A stretch of DNA of 49,432 bases from an uncultured Rikenellaceae bacterium. GTDB taxonomy: Bacteria; Bacteroidota; Bacteroidia; Bacteroidales; Rikenellaceae. The notes beneath the pieces are model-generated. The model saw only the letters and a list, made by a program, of their open reading frames with translations. It had not been told where the DNA came from and searched no databases. Made by a program: the position numbers and the translations under genes. The DNA is taken from contig CAMLTW010000015.1 in NCBI GenBank assembly GCA_946486375.1, positions 1 to 49,432 on the forward strand. The letters are read 5' to 3'. Below, piece after piece: positions 1-8,348 of the stretch; the stretch's first letter is position 1, and each line of letters begins with the position of its first letter.

Positions 1-550
1 TGATCCGGGAAAGTGCAAGGCGGTCAGGGTGCCCGGATGGGCGCCCTGACTTATTCATGGGTGAATCTTATCCGGTGTACAAGGAGATGCTCACGTCGCG
101 GCTATGCCGCTCCTCAGCATGACGTAGGGGAACCTGGGACTTCCCGCTATCCGGAAAACGTATTGCCTGCGCGTTGTTGTGAACTATGCAAATGAGAACC
201 GGCGAGCTCGGATGGCCTTCGTTTTGGAATGTCAGCGCGTAACCGGTTGCGGATGCTACCTCCCTCCGCTTTTTCCGCACCATTCCTGCGGAATGACTGC
301 GGGCTGCGGTCGGTGAGCTCGGATGACCTTCGGTCATCCTCGGTTCCGGTGTCGCGCGTTTTGCAGGGGGATCGGACGGCTTCCCGACCTTGTTCGGCAC
401 GGAGCGGTTTTTTGCTTCCTTTTTTCACGCCTGGAAAAAAGGAAGGGCAAGCCGCGACCCAACGAACCGAAAAACTATTTTGCGCCCGGCCTGCAGGACT
501 TTGCAAGAAATGATACCGGCTTAGACAGGCTGCGTCTCGGCAAACCAAAT
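1..550. repeat. Intergenic repeat block left of dnaX
   Basis: No credible gene. The block holds hairpin repeats of the two families that fill other gaps. One element runs from about 86 to 125, with outer arms ATGCT and AGCAT around a CACGTCG...CTCCTC core. A long mosaic follows (about 200-390), with GTTTTGGAATGTCAGCGCG, TACCTCCCTCCGC and GGATGACC-ttc-GGTCATCC segments also seen near 3240, 26460 and 36830. The open frames here only reflect GC-rich repeat sequence. Confidence 0.8.
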
Positions 551-553
551 AAA

Positions 554-584
554 TTTGTTTTGCGCCCGGCTTGCACTATCTTTG
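554..584 (+). promoter_or_regulatory. Promoter of dnaX
   Basis: A TTTG at 554-557 lies 19 bases before TATCTTTG at 577-584, matching the Bacteroidota -33/-7 consensus TTTG / TAnnTTTG. The start is predicted near 588, so translation should begin at ATG 604 and not at the in-frame TTG at 571, which lies inside the promoter. Confidence 0.75.
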
Positions 585-603
585 TTCTCACAACCGTAAA
601 CCG

Positions 604-2751
604 ATGAACAACTTTATCGTTTCCGCCCGGAAATACAGACCCGCCACCTTCGTTTCCGTGGTCGGGCAATCCCATATCACGTCCACCCTGAAAAACGCCA
701 TCACCCGCGGGCAGCTGGCCCACGCCTACCTGTTCTGCGGGCCGCGCGGCGTGGGCAAAACCACCTGCGCCCGGATTTTCGCCAAGGCCATCAACTGCCT
801 CCGCCCCAGGGACGGCGAAGCCTGCAACGAGTGCGAATCCTGTCGGGCCTTCAACGAAGGCCGGTCGTTCAACATCCACGAGCTGGACGCCGCGTCCAAC
901 AACTCGGTGGACGACATCCGGAACCTCACCGAACAGGTGCGCATCCCGCCTCAGGTCGGACGCTACAGCGTCTACATCATCGACGAAGTCCACATGCTCT
1001 CGCTGTCGGCCTTCAACGCCTTCCTCAAAACGCTGGAAGAACCCCCGGCGCACGCCGTGTTCATTCTGGCGACCACCGAAAAGCACAAGATCATCCCCAC
1101 CATCCTGTCCCGGTGCCAGATTTACGACTTCAACCGCATCCGGGTGGAGGACGGGGTGAAGTACCTGAAGTACATCGCCGGGGAGGAAGGGGTCTCCTTC
1201 GATGAGGAAGCCCTGCACATCATCGCCCAGAAGGCGGACGGCGGGATGCGCGACGCTCTGTCGATGTTCGACAAGGTGGTTTCCTTCTGCGGAAACGAAC
1301 TCTCGGCGCGGGAAGTGGCCGACACGCTGAACGTGCTGGACTACGACACCTATTTCCGCGTCACGGACCTGATCCTGACGGGGGATTATCCCCAGGTGCT
1401 GCTGCTGTTCGACGAGGTGCTGCGCAAGGGATTCGGCGGGCAGACGTTCGTGGCGGGGCTGAACGCCCACATGCGGAACCTGCTGATGTGCAAGAACCCG
1501 CAGACCGCCTCGCTGCTCGAAGTCACCGGAAGCGTGGCGGCCCGCTACGTGGAACAGGCGGCCCGGTGGAACGTCCCGGCGCTTTTCGGGGCGATCGACC
1601 TGCTGACGGCCCTCGACGGGGGATTCCGGACGGCCACCAACCAGCGGCTGCACGTGGAACTGGGGCTGCTGAAACTTTCCGGTCTGACCGGCGCGGTGTC
1701 CGGCGGGGGGCAGCCCTCTCCGGTGCTCCCGGAAAAGAAGGCGGCGGTTCCTTCCGCTGCCGGTAACCGGACGGCTCCGGCCAAACCGGCTCCGGAAGCA
1801 AAAGTATCTTCCCCGACTCCGGCGGATGCGGGCGGTCCCGTGCCTTCCCGAGAGACGGAACCGGCCCTGAATCCGGGCGGAGAATCTCGTGAACAGGGCC
1901 CGGAAAAAGCTCCTGAAGCTCAACCTCCCGCAGTCGGTCCCCGGTCGGAAGAAAAACCGGACGTACCCGCAGGGCAGTCCGAAACGCCCGCGACACCGCG
2001 TCCGGAGCCGGTTCCGCAGCCGACGGAAAGCGTGCGAAGCGAACCTGTGGCTGCACCTGCCGACGTATCCCCGGCAGCCGGTGAGCGGCCTTCTTCCGAA
2101 AATGCAATCCCCTCGGCCTCGCATCCTTCTGAATCCCAGCATGATCAGAAGCCTGTAGTATCCGAACCGGTTACGGAATCTTCTGTCGTGGAGGAAACCC
2201 CTTCCCGCTCCGATGCCGCTCCCGCGAACGGGCCTTCCGTTTCCCGTCCCTCCGCATCCGGGCAGGCGCCGGGCCGTCCGACGCTGACGGGCCTGTCGCT
2301 GAAAGACATCATGAACGGCAACGGGAAAAAGCCGGAACCGGCCGCCGAAGCGCCCGTATCGGAACCGGAAGCTCCCGGCATCCCGGCGGAACCGGCGGAG
2401 GTGACGGAAGAAAAGATCAAAACGGCCTGTGCGGCCCTCTCGAAAGAACTGATGGAAGAACGCCCCCGGCTCGGAGCGGCCTTCGGGAGCACCGCCGTGC
2501 GGAAAAACGTGATCGCCTTCCGGGTGCCGAACGACACGCTCAAGGAAGAAATCGAGCGGAACACGCTGGAGCTGAAAAAGCGGCTGATGGAAATCGGGGA
2601 CATCCACGGGCCGGTGGAATTCCGCATCCTCGTGGAAGAGGATCATTCGTTCGTGAAGCCGATCCGGGTGGAAGACAAACTGAAATTCCTGACCGACCTG
2701 AACGGCCACCTGACCCTGTTCCGCAAGGCGCTCGACCTCGATCTGGAGTAA
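604..2751 (+). CDS. dnaX: DNA polymerase III subunit gamma/tau
   Basis: Clamp-loader ATPase of the replicative polymerase; it loads the beta sliding clamp on DNA. The 715-residue protein has a Walker A motif GPRGVGKT (residues 46-53), a four-cysteine zinc site (C65, C74, C77, C80), a Walker B IIDEVH (125-130) and the sensor/arginine-finger SRC (169-171), all diagnostic of DnaX. After about residue 370 comes a roughly 220-residue Pro/Ala/Glu-rich linker, then a conserved C-terminal segment (about 600-715) that should correspond to the tau-like polymerase-binding part. I chose ATG 604 because the promoter ends at 584. No clear frameshift heptamer for a separate gamma form was seen. Monocistronic, with repeat blocks on both sides. 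Confidence 0.96.
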   Translation: MNNFIVSARKYRPATFVSVVGQSHITSTLKNAITRGQLAHAYLFCGPRGVGKTTCARIFAKAINCLRPRDGEACNECESCRAFNEGRSFNIHELDAASNNSVDDIRNLTEQVRIPPQVGRYSVYIIDEVHMLSLSAFNAFLKTLEEPPAHAVFILATTEKHKIIPTILSRCQIYDFNRIRVEDGVKYLKYIAGEEGVSFDEEALHIIAQKADGGMRDALSMFDKVVSFCGNELSAREVADTLNVLDYDTYFRVTDLILTGDYPQVLLLFDEVLRKGFGGQTFVAGLNAHMRNLLMCKNPQTASLLEVTGSVAARYVEQAARWNVPALFGAIDLLTALDGGFRTATNQRLHVELGLLKLSGLTGAVSGGGQPSPVLPEKKAAVPSAAGNRTAPAKPAPEAKVSSPTPADAGGPVPSRETEPALNPGGESREQGPEKAPEAQPPAVGPRSEEKPDVPAGQSETPATPRPEPVPQPTESVRSEPVAAPADVSPAAGERPSSENAIPSASHPSESQHDQKPVVSEPVTESSVVEETPSRSDAAPANGPSVSRPSASGQAPGRPTLTGLSLKDIMNGNGKKPEPAAEAPVSEPEAPGIPAEPAEVTEEKIKTACAALSKELMEERPRLGAAFGSTAVRKNVIAFRVPNDTLKEEIERNTLELKKRLMEIGDIHGPVEFRILVEEDHSFVKPIRVEDKLKFLTDLNGHLTLFRKALDLDLE

Positions 2752-3590
2752 GGGACGGTTTTCCGGCTGCGTGCGATCGCTCCGGCAATCCCGGAGGGGT
2801 GATTGCGTCAGCAGGTACTCGACAGGTTCGTGGGAGCACCCGACCCTCTGGTAAAAAGCGGTACGGCATGACGCGATGGAAGCGGGGGCTTGCAACTGTT
2901 CGGGAACCTCCATGTCCTTGCATTCTTCCATCTGTCCCGCAACCATTCGTAACCCCGATCCCTCACGTCATCCTGAGGAGGGCCGCCAGGCCCGACGCGA
3001 GGATCTCTGTCTGTCGTAATGCTAAACAGAGATTGCCGCGTCGCTTCGCTCCTCGCAATGACGCATTGTTACGGATTTCTTCCATCCGTTCCGACACCTC
3101 TGCACTTTTCGTCATTCTGAACCGAGCAGGGCCAGAGGCCCTGCGAGTTCATCAACCGTAGCCCGTGGTCGGTCTGAAAGACCGGCACGGAAAAAGCGCA
3201 GGTTGATAACACCCGCCACCAGTTATGCGCTGACTTTCCAAAACGAAGGCCATGCGAGCCTCCCTGACCGCAGCCGGTGGTCATTCCGCAGGAAGGGTGC
3301 GAAGAAAGCGCAAGGGGAGGTAGCATCCGCCAAAGGTCATGCGCTGACTTTCCGGATCGAAGGCCCTGCGAGCTCACTGAGCTGCAAAGGGATCCTCACG
3401 TCGCGGCGTTGCCGCTCCTCAGGATGACGGCAGGGGCGGCGGGATGGACACAGGACGGTTGCAATGACGCGAAGGCGATACGGTTCCCGAACGCCCGAGA
3501 GGACTCGGTTAATATGGCGTCATTCCGAGCGGAGGCGATAGGGGACGATGTCGGGAATGGTTGCGGGACAGCCGGGAGAAACCCCGAAAG
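2752..3590. repeat. Intergenic repeat block between dnaX and uup
   Basis: No gene seen. It contains an inverted pair of covarying hairpin elements at 2966-3064: the first has arms ATCCT/AGGAT and inner GGGCC/GGCCC, the second arms GCAAT/ATTGC in the opposite orientation, separated by an AT-richer spacer. A second-family hairpin GCAGGGCC-aga-GGCCCTGC lies at 3126-3144. Another ATCCT/AGGAT element is at 3393-3426. The rest is mosaic repeat sequence (GCAGCCCGTGGTC, GGAGGTAGCATCCGC). Confidence 0.8.
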
Positions 3591-5462
3591 TCAGGCCAGT
3601 TCGCTGAGTTCCAGCCAGCGCATCGACTTTTCGTCCAGCTCCTGCGCCACTTCCCCGAACCGCTTCGACTTTTCCACCAGCTCGTCGCCCGACAGGGCGC
3701 CGGAGGAAAGTTCCGCCTCGATCGCCTTCTTTTCGGCTTCCAGCGCTTCGATTTCCCCTTCCAGCCGGTCGAACTCCTGTTTCTCCCGGAAACTCATCCG
3801 CCGGGGCCGTTCCGCCGTCCGGTTCCGCGGCTGTTCCGAACGCGGAGCCTGCGCCGTGCGGGCCTCTTCCTGCGCCTGCCGCTTTTCCTCTTCTGCGTTC
3901 CGATACTGCGTGTAGTTGCCGGGAAAGTTCCGGACCGCGCCGTCCCCCTCGAATACGAGCAGTTGATCCGCCACCTTGTCCATGAAATACCGGTCGTGGG
4001 AAACCACGATCACGCACCCGCCGAATCCGGCCAGGTATTCTTCCAGTACGTTCAGGGTCAGGATGTCCAGGTCGTTGGTGGGTTCGTCGAGGATCAGGAA
4101 GTTGGGATTCCGCATCAGCACGGTCAGCAGGTAGAGCCGCCGTTTTTCGCCCCCGCTCAGTTTGTAGATGTAGTTGTGCTGCACTTCGGGCGGGAACAGG
4201 AACCGGTTCAGGAACTGCGACGCCGTAACGGTGCTTCCGTCTCCCGGCGACACCACCTCCGCCACGGCCCGCGCCGCGTCGATCACCTTCATGTTCTCGT
4301 CGAAGGCCATTCCCTGTTGCCGGTAGTAGCCGAAGCGGACGCTTTCGCCCACGTCCACCGTGCCGCTGTCCGGGGGGATCAGCCCCGTCAGGATGTTCAG
4401 GAAGGTGCTTTTCCCCGTTCCGTTCCGGCCCACGATGCCGAGTTTCTCGTAGCGGGCGAAAGTGTAGGAGAAATCCCGCAGCAGGGTCAGGTCGCCGAAC
4501 GCCTTGCAGAGGTTTTTCACTTCGAAAATCTTCGTGCCGAGCCGGGCCGCCTTCACGCCGATCTCCACTCCGGCGTCGTCGCGTTTCTGAAAGGCTTTTT
4601 CGCGCGTCTGGTAAAAGGCGTCCTTGCGGTATTTGGCCTTGGTGCCCCGCGCCTGCGGCATCCGGCGCATCCACTCCAGCTCGCGCCGGTAGAGGTGCTG
4701 CGCCCGGTCGGTTTCAGCGTTGAACTGCGCGATCCGCTCGTCCCGCTTCACGATGTAGTCCGAATAACCGCCCGTATAGGCGTAGAGCCGCTTCTGATCC
4801 AGCTCGCAGATGTGGCTGCAGATCCGGTCGAGGAAATACCGGTCGTGGGTCACCAGCAGCAGGGCCTTGTTGCTTTTCAGCAGGTAGTCTTCCAGCCATT
4901 CGACCATTTCCAGATCGAGGTGGTTGGTGGGTTCGTCGAGGATCAGCACGTCCGGATCGTCGATGAGCACCGCCGCCAGCGCCACGCGCTTCCGCTGCCC
5001 CCCGGAAAGCTCCGCGATGCGGGCGTCGAGGCGGGCGATTTTCAACTGCGTCAGGATGGCCTTCGCCCGGCTTTCGTAGTCCCAGGCTCCCAGCGCGTCC
5101 ATCCGGGGCAGGAGTTCCGCCAGCGCGGCTTTGTCGTCGTCCAGCAGGGCCTGTTCGTAGCGGCGGATGGTGTCGGCGGTTTCGTTTCCGGCCCGGTAGA
5201 CGGCTTCCAGCACCGCGGCATCGGCCGGCAGCTGCGGTTCCTGTTCCAGAAACCCGATCCGGATGTCGTTCCGAAACGTCACCTGTCCCGCATCGGGGCT
5301 TTCCTTCCCCGCGATGATGTTCAGCAGGGTGGTCTTCCCGGCTCCGTTGCGGGCGATGAGGGCGACGCGCTGGCCTTCGCCCACCGTCAGGTCGATGTTT
5401 TCGTAAAGCACGAGGTCGCCGAACGATTTCCCGACCCCTTCCAGTTGAATGTATGGTACCAT
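3591..5462 (-). CDS. uup: ABC-F ATPase, Uup type
   Basis: Soluble ABC-F protein with two ATPase cassettes and no membrane segments; the family works on ribosomes or, for Uup, in replication-linked DNA stability. The 623-residue product has Walker A ARNGAGKTT (37-45), signature LSGGQRKR and LILDEPTNHLD in cassette one, then GRNGTGKST, LSGGEKRR and LILDEPTNDLD in cassette two. A C-terminal charged coiled coil (about 550-623) is typical of Uup, unlike EttA. Arg replaces the usual Gly/Lys before NGAGK in the first P-loop. The start ATG sits only five bases after a TATCTTTG -7 box and inside a 14-bp palindrome, so the mRNA may be almost leaderless. Transcribed alone, convergent with dnaX. Confidence 0.92.
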   Translation of the reverse strand: MVPYIQLEGVGKSFGDLVLYENIDLTVGEGQRVALIARNGAGKTTLLNIIAGKESPDAGQVTFRNDIRIGFLEQEPQLPADAAVLEAVYRAGNETADTIRRYEQALLDDDKAALAELLPRMDALGAWDYESRAKAILTQLKIARLDARIAELSGGQRKRVALAAVLIDDPDVLILDEPTNHLDLEMVEWLEDYLLKSNKALLLVTHDRYFLDRICSHICELDQKRLYAYTGGYSDYIVKRDERIAQFNAETDRAQHLYRRELEWMRRMPQARGTKAKYRKDAFYQTREKAFQKRDDAGVEIGVKAARLGTKIFEVKNLCKAFGDLTLLRDFSYTFARYEKLGIVGRNGTGKSTFLNILTGLIPPDSGTVDVGESVRFGYYRQQGMAFDENMKVIDAARAVAEVVSPGDGSTVTASQFLNRFLFPPEVQHNYIYKLSGGEKRRLYLLTVLMRNPNFLILDEPTNDLDILTLNVLEEYLAGFGGCVIVVSHDRYFMDKVADQLLVFEGDGAVRNFPGNYTQYRNAEEEKRQAQEEARTAQAPRSEQPRNRTAERPRRMSFREKQEFDRLEGEIEALEAEKKAIEAELSSGALSGDELVEKSKRFGEVAQELDEKSMRWLELSELA

Positions 5463-5475
5463 ACCCGCAAAGATA
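5451..5475 (-). promoter_or_regulatory. -7 box and start-codon palindrome of uup
   Basis: On the minus strand TATCTTTG occupies 5475-5468; ATG follows at 5462. The sequence 5451-5464 is a perfect 14-bp palindrome, GTATGGTACCATAC, that covers the start codon and begins about where transcription should start (5464). Confidence 0.6.
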
Positions 5476-5479
5476 GGAA

Positions 5480-5940
5480 ATCTCCGCTCATTCGCCGCAG
5501 CGCCTTCGGCTGACTGCGGGCTACGGTCGATGAGCTCGCAGGGCCTTTGGCCCTGCTCGGTTCAGGATGACGCAAAGGGATACGGTTGAAGATGGTCACA
5601 GGACGACCGGAAGGATGCAAGGGCGACATGGTTTCCCAACAACAGGAAGTCCTCCGTTCCATCGCGTCATGCTGAGGAGCAATGAAGTTGCGACGTGAGC
5701 ATCTCTGCGTAGCACAACGACAGAAATGGACAGACAGAGATTGCCGCGTCGCTTCGCTCCTCGCAATGACGCGAAGGCAATCCGGTTCAGCATGACGCCA
5801 AAGGGAGCGGGTTCTTCCTGTCGTCCCGACTTGATTCTGCGTGGCCTTTGCGTTCTTCCGACCACCCTGCGACCCTCTTCTGACACCCTCGTGTCGTTGC
5901 AGTCCTCCGCACCCCTTCAAGGCCGTCCCGCCGGAAAGGA
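5480..5940. repeat. Intergenic repeat block between uup and the DUF4435 gene
   Basis: No gene seen. An inverted pair of covarying elements lies at 5664-5772: ATGCT/AGCAT with inner CAAC-like arms, a spacer of about 45 bases, then GCAAT/ATTGC in the opposite orientation. A GCAGGGCC-type second-family hairpin is near 5530-5560. The rest (5800-5940) shows no recognisable feature. Confidence 0.75.
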
Positions 5941-6927
5941 TCACAACCGGGCGACGTACCGCCGGATGTCTTCGAGCAGTTTGCGGTAAAGGAAGCAGTT
6001 CTTGTACCCGGCGTTGTCTTCCAGGATTTCGCGCACGTTGCGCAGCGAGTTGTTGTAGTTGCTCAGTTCGTTGCGCAGCGCGACCCCTTTCCGTTCGCTG
6101 TTCAGGATCAGGTTGTTGCTCAACTCCCGAAGCGTCTGGCACACCGCCTGGAGCACCACAAGCACCACATTGTCCTTCAGGGTGTGCCCCTGCATGAACA
6201 GGAAAACGTTCTCCTCGCATACCCCTTTGTCGCGGATTTCCCGTTCGAACGCCTTCAGTTCCTCCTTCCGGCGGGCGAACCGTTTTTCGAGCGTGGCGAG
6301 CCGTTTGCCGACCTGCTTGCGGAGCCATTCGAGCGTGGTGGCCCCGTTGTCCCGCGGGTCGAGGTAGTTGATCCGCACGGCGTTGCGGAAATCGGTCAGC
6401 GTGAAGGCGTGCGGGGAGTGCCGCTTGGCCGAAAAGGCGTACCACAGGAACAGCGGGTAGACGATCTGCGAGTATTCCCGCATGAAGTCCTCGAAGTCGA
6501 AAATCTTCGTGTCGTTTTTGGTGGCCCGCACGCACATGCCGTGCAGGGAGGGCGGATAGCACTGGTAGTTTTCCGTGGCGTAGGCATAGGTGTGGAACAG
6601 GTAGGGCGACCGGTTCACCTGCCGCGACTGCTCGTTGTGGTCTCCGAACAGGTAGTCGAAATCGCTGTCCACGCACAGGATCAGGTCTTTGCCGCTCTGC
6701 GGGATGAAGGACATCACCACCTTCTTCCCCTTGGCCAGGTCGCCGCGCACGGGCACGGTGATTTCGAACCGAAGGGCGTCCGTTTCGAACTCGTCGAAGA
6801 CGCCCCGCCAGAAGGAAACGTCGTCGTAGCCTTCGACGAACACCTTCACCAGCCGGTATTTCAGCCCTTTCAGCCGGCGGGCGGCGTCGAAATATTCCGA
6901 TGAAAAAGTACGGGTCAGTCGTGTCAT
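5941..6927 (-). CDS. DUF4435 protein, TOPRIM-like, AriB-like partner of the upstream ATPase
   Basis: The 328-residue protein has two acidic motifs expected of a TOPRIM/OLD-type nuclease fold: VFVEGYDDVSFW (E32, D35, D36) and LILCVDSDFDY (D87, D89, D91). This arrangement matches DUF4435 proteins, whose best-studied member is AriB, the toxic effector of the PARIS anti-phage system. A basic, helical segment (about 200-245) and a C-terminal helical region follow. The gene starts 39 bp downstream of the AAA ATPase stop, so the two are almost certainly co-transcribed, ATPase first, as in AriA-AriB. Family assignment is from motif memory. A housekeeping function is possible because ATPase/DUF4435 pairs also appear in many gut Bacteroidales. 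Confidence 0.75.
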   Translation of the reverse strand: MTRLTRTFSSEYFDAARRLKGLKYRLVKVFVEGYDDVSFWRGVFDEFETDALRFEITVPVRGDLAKGKKVVMSFIPQSGKDLILCVDSDFDYLFGDHNEQSRQVNRSPYLFHTYAYATENYQCYPPSLHGMCVRATKNDTKIFDFEDFMREYSQIVYPLFLWYAFSAKRHSPHAFTLTDFRNAVRINYLDPRDNGATTLEWLRKQVGKRLATLEKRFARRKEELKAFEREIRDKGVCEENVFLFMQGHTLKDNVVLVVLQAVCQTLRELSNNLILNSERKGVALRNELSNYNNSLRNVREILEDNAGYKNCFLYRKLLEDIRRYVARL

Positions 6928-6966
6928 CGCGTGGTTCTCTTTCTCTTCTTCCCGGTTCCGGTGCGG

Positions 6967-7815
6967 TTACCTCCTTTCGACCACCAGGTCGCTGATCTCG
7001 GTGACGTGCCCCGTCCAGCCGTTCATCACGACCGCCGGGGAATGGGTGGACATCACCAGCTGCACCTGCGGGTTGAGGCGCCGGATGTTTTCGATCAGGG
7101 AGCTTTGCCAGTCGAAGTGGAGCGAAATTTCGGGCTCGTCCATCAGCAGGATCGCCGGAGCGCCGTTCTGCGTCAGCACCGTGGCCAGGATCAGCAGCAT
7201 CTGTTTCTCTCCCGACGAAAGCATGTAGGGGGTGATGACGCCCCGGTCGCTGTCGAAGTTCAGCTCGTCGCAGTTGCGGTCGACGGTCTTCCCCGTTTCC
7301 CGGAACAGGTCGTCGAGCAGGTCGAAAAAAAGGATTTTCTGCCGCGTCAGGGCTTCCAGTTCCTCCGGCGGGGCGTGACGGGTCAACAGGCGGATGGCCT
7401 CCCGTCCCTGCGCCAGCTGGTAGGACATGTAGCGTTTCTGCAGGCGGTAGATTTCCCAGTCGAGTTCCGTCCGCACGGCTCCGTCCGACAGCCGCTGCAC
7501 GGCCTCGTATTCCTTGAGCCGGTTGTCGAAGGTGCTCACCACGTCGATCCGGTGTCCCGAAAACCGGTCCACCTCGCCCGATTCCAGCCGGGTGCCGTCC
7601 TCGAAGGCGATGACCACGTTCCGGATCAGCCCCCGCGTGTCCTCCGCCAGCCGGCTCGACCGGAACAGCTGCACCAGCGAACGGATGATCGTGCTCTTGC
7701 CGCTGCCGTTCAGCCCGGAGAGGATGTTCACGTCGGGCCGCAGGCGCCACTTCAGGTCGAGCCGCCCCCACAGCCCCAGGATTTCGATGTCGGTGATGTA
7801 ATTGTGCGCTTCCAT
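6967..7815 (-). CDS. AAA/ABC-type ATPase, AriA/OLD-like
   Basis: Soluble SMC/Rad50-like ATPase of 282 residues. Visible motifs are Walker A GLNGSGKST (about 34-42), signature LSSGEKQ, Walker B ILLMDEPEISLH and switch histidine STHSPA, in the order typical of the AAA_15/AAA_21 group. No long coiled coil or membrane segment. It is shorter than typical PARIS AriA proteins, so it is best called AriA-like. It is first in a two-gene leftward operon with the DUF4435 gene. A weak -7 box (TACCTTTA, minus strand 7855-7848) lies about 33 bp before ATG 7815; the divergent crcB promoter shares this gap. Confidence 0.85.
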   Translation of the reverse strand: MEAHNYITDIEILGLWGRLDLKWRLRPDVNILSGLNGSGKSTIIRSLVQLFRSSRLAEDTRGLIRNVVIAFEDGTRLESGEVDRFSGHRIDVVSTFDNRLKEYEAVQRLSDGAVRTELDWEIYRLQKRYMSYQLAQGREAIRLLTRHAPPEELEALTRQKILFFDLLDDLFRETGKTVDRNCDELNFDSDRGVITPYMLSSGEKQMLLILATVLTQNGAPAILLMDEPEISLHFDWQSSLIENIRRLNPQVQLVMSTHSPAVVMNGWTGHVTEISDLVVERR

Positions 7816-7896
7816 TCCGTCTTTCGGTTCGTCGCTTTTTCTTCCCCTAAAGGTAGTGAAATTAAATCGGGATTGCTAAATTTAGGGCGAAATTAT

Positions 7897-7926
7897 TTTG
7901 TTTAACCCCGATTACGCCTAACTTTG
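7897..7926 (+). promoter_or_regulatory. Promoter of crcB
   Basis: TTTG at 7897-7900 and TAACTTTG at 7919-7926 are 18 bases apart. ATG 7932 follows the -7 box by five bases, predicting a 5' leader of about two nucleotides. There is therefore no room for a fluoride riboswitch, which often precedes crcB in other bacteria. Confidence 0.7.
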
Positions 7927-7931
7927 CGGGA

Positions 7932-8312
7932 ATGATGAAGGATTTCCTGCTGGTCGGGCTGGGCGGCTTCGCCGGAAGCGCGCTGCGTTACGGCACGGGG
8001 CTGCTGATCGCCGGGGCAGGCTGGTCGGCCCGCTGGCCGCTGGCGACGCTGGCCGTGAATGCGGTCGGATCGCTGCTGATCGGCGTGCTGGCGGGAAGCC
8101 TCGACCGCTTCGGAACGGGCCGGGAGTGGGCGTTGCTCGGCATGACGGGCTTCTGCGGCGGGTTCACCACCTTTTCCGCCTTTTCGCTGGAAACGGTGAA
8201 GCTGCTGCGGGACGGAAACGGCGGGGCCGCGGCCCTGTACGTGCTGGCGAGCGTGGCCGTGTGCCTGTCGGCGGCGTGGGGCGGCTGGGCGCTGGCGGGC
8301 CGCGCGGGGTAA
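7932..8312 (+). CDS. crcB: Fluoride ion channel CrcB/Fluc
   Basis: Inner-membrane fluoride exporter that works as a dual-topology dimer. The 126-residue protein has four hydrophobic segments and the family motifs GGFAGSALRYG near the N-terminus, LAVNAVGS (pore Asn) and GFCGGFTTFSAFS, where the phenylalanine-box residues lie. An alternative start is the adjacent ATG 7935. The stop is 36 bp before pta, so crcB may be read with pta-ackA. Confidence 0.95.
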   Translation: MMKDFLLVGLGGFAGSALRYGTGLLIAGAGWSARWPLATLAVNAVGSLLIGVLAGSLDRFGTGREWALLGMTGFCGGFTTFSAFSLETVKLLRDGNGGAAALYVLASVAVCLSAAWGGWALAGRAG

Positions 8313-8348
8313 GGTTGCGGAACGGAAAACTTAAAAAACCATAGCGAC

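Noticed and set aside
475-2946. 823-residue open frame antisense to dnaX
   Set aside because: It has Arg/Gly/Pro-rich low-complexity content, no family motif and lies over a clear DnaX gene; a GC shadow.
7816-7931. Fluoride riboswitch before crcB
   Set aside because: The promoter lies five bases before the start codon, so no leader exists to hold one.
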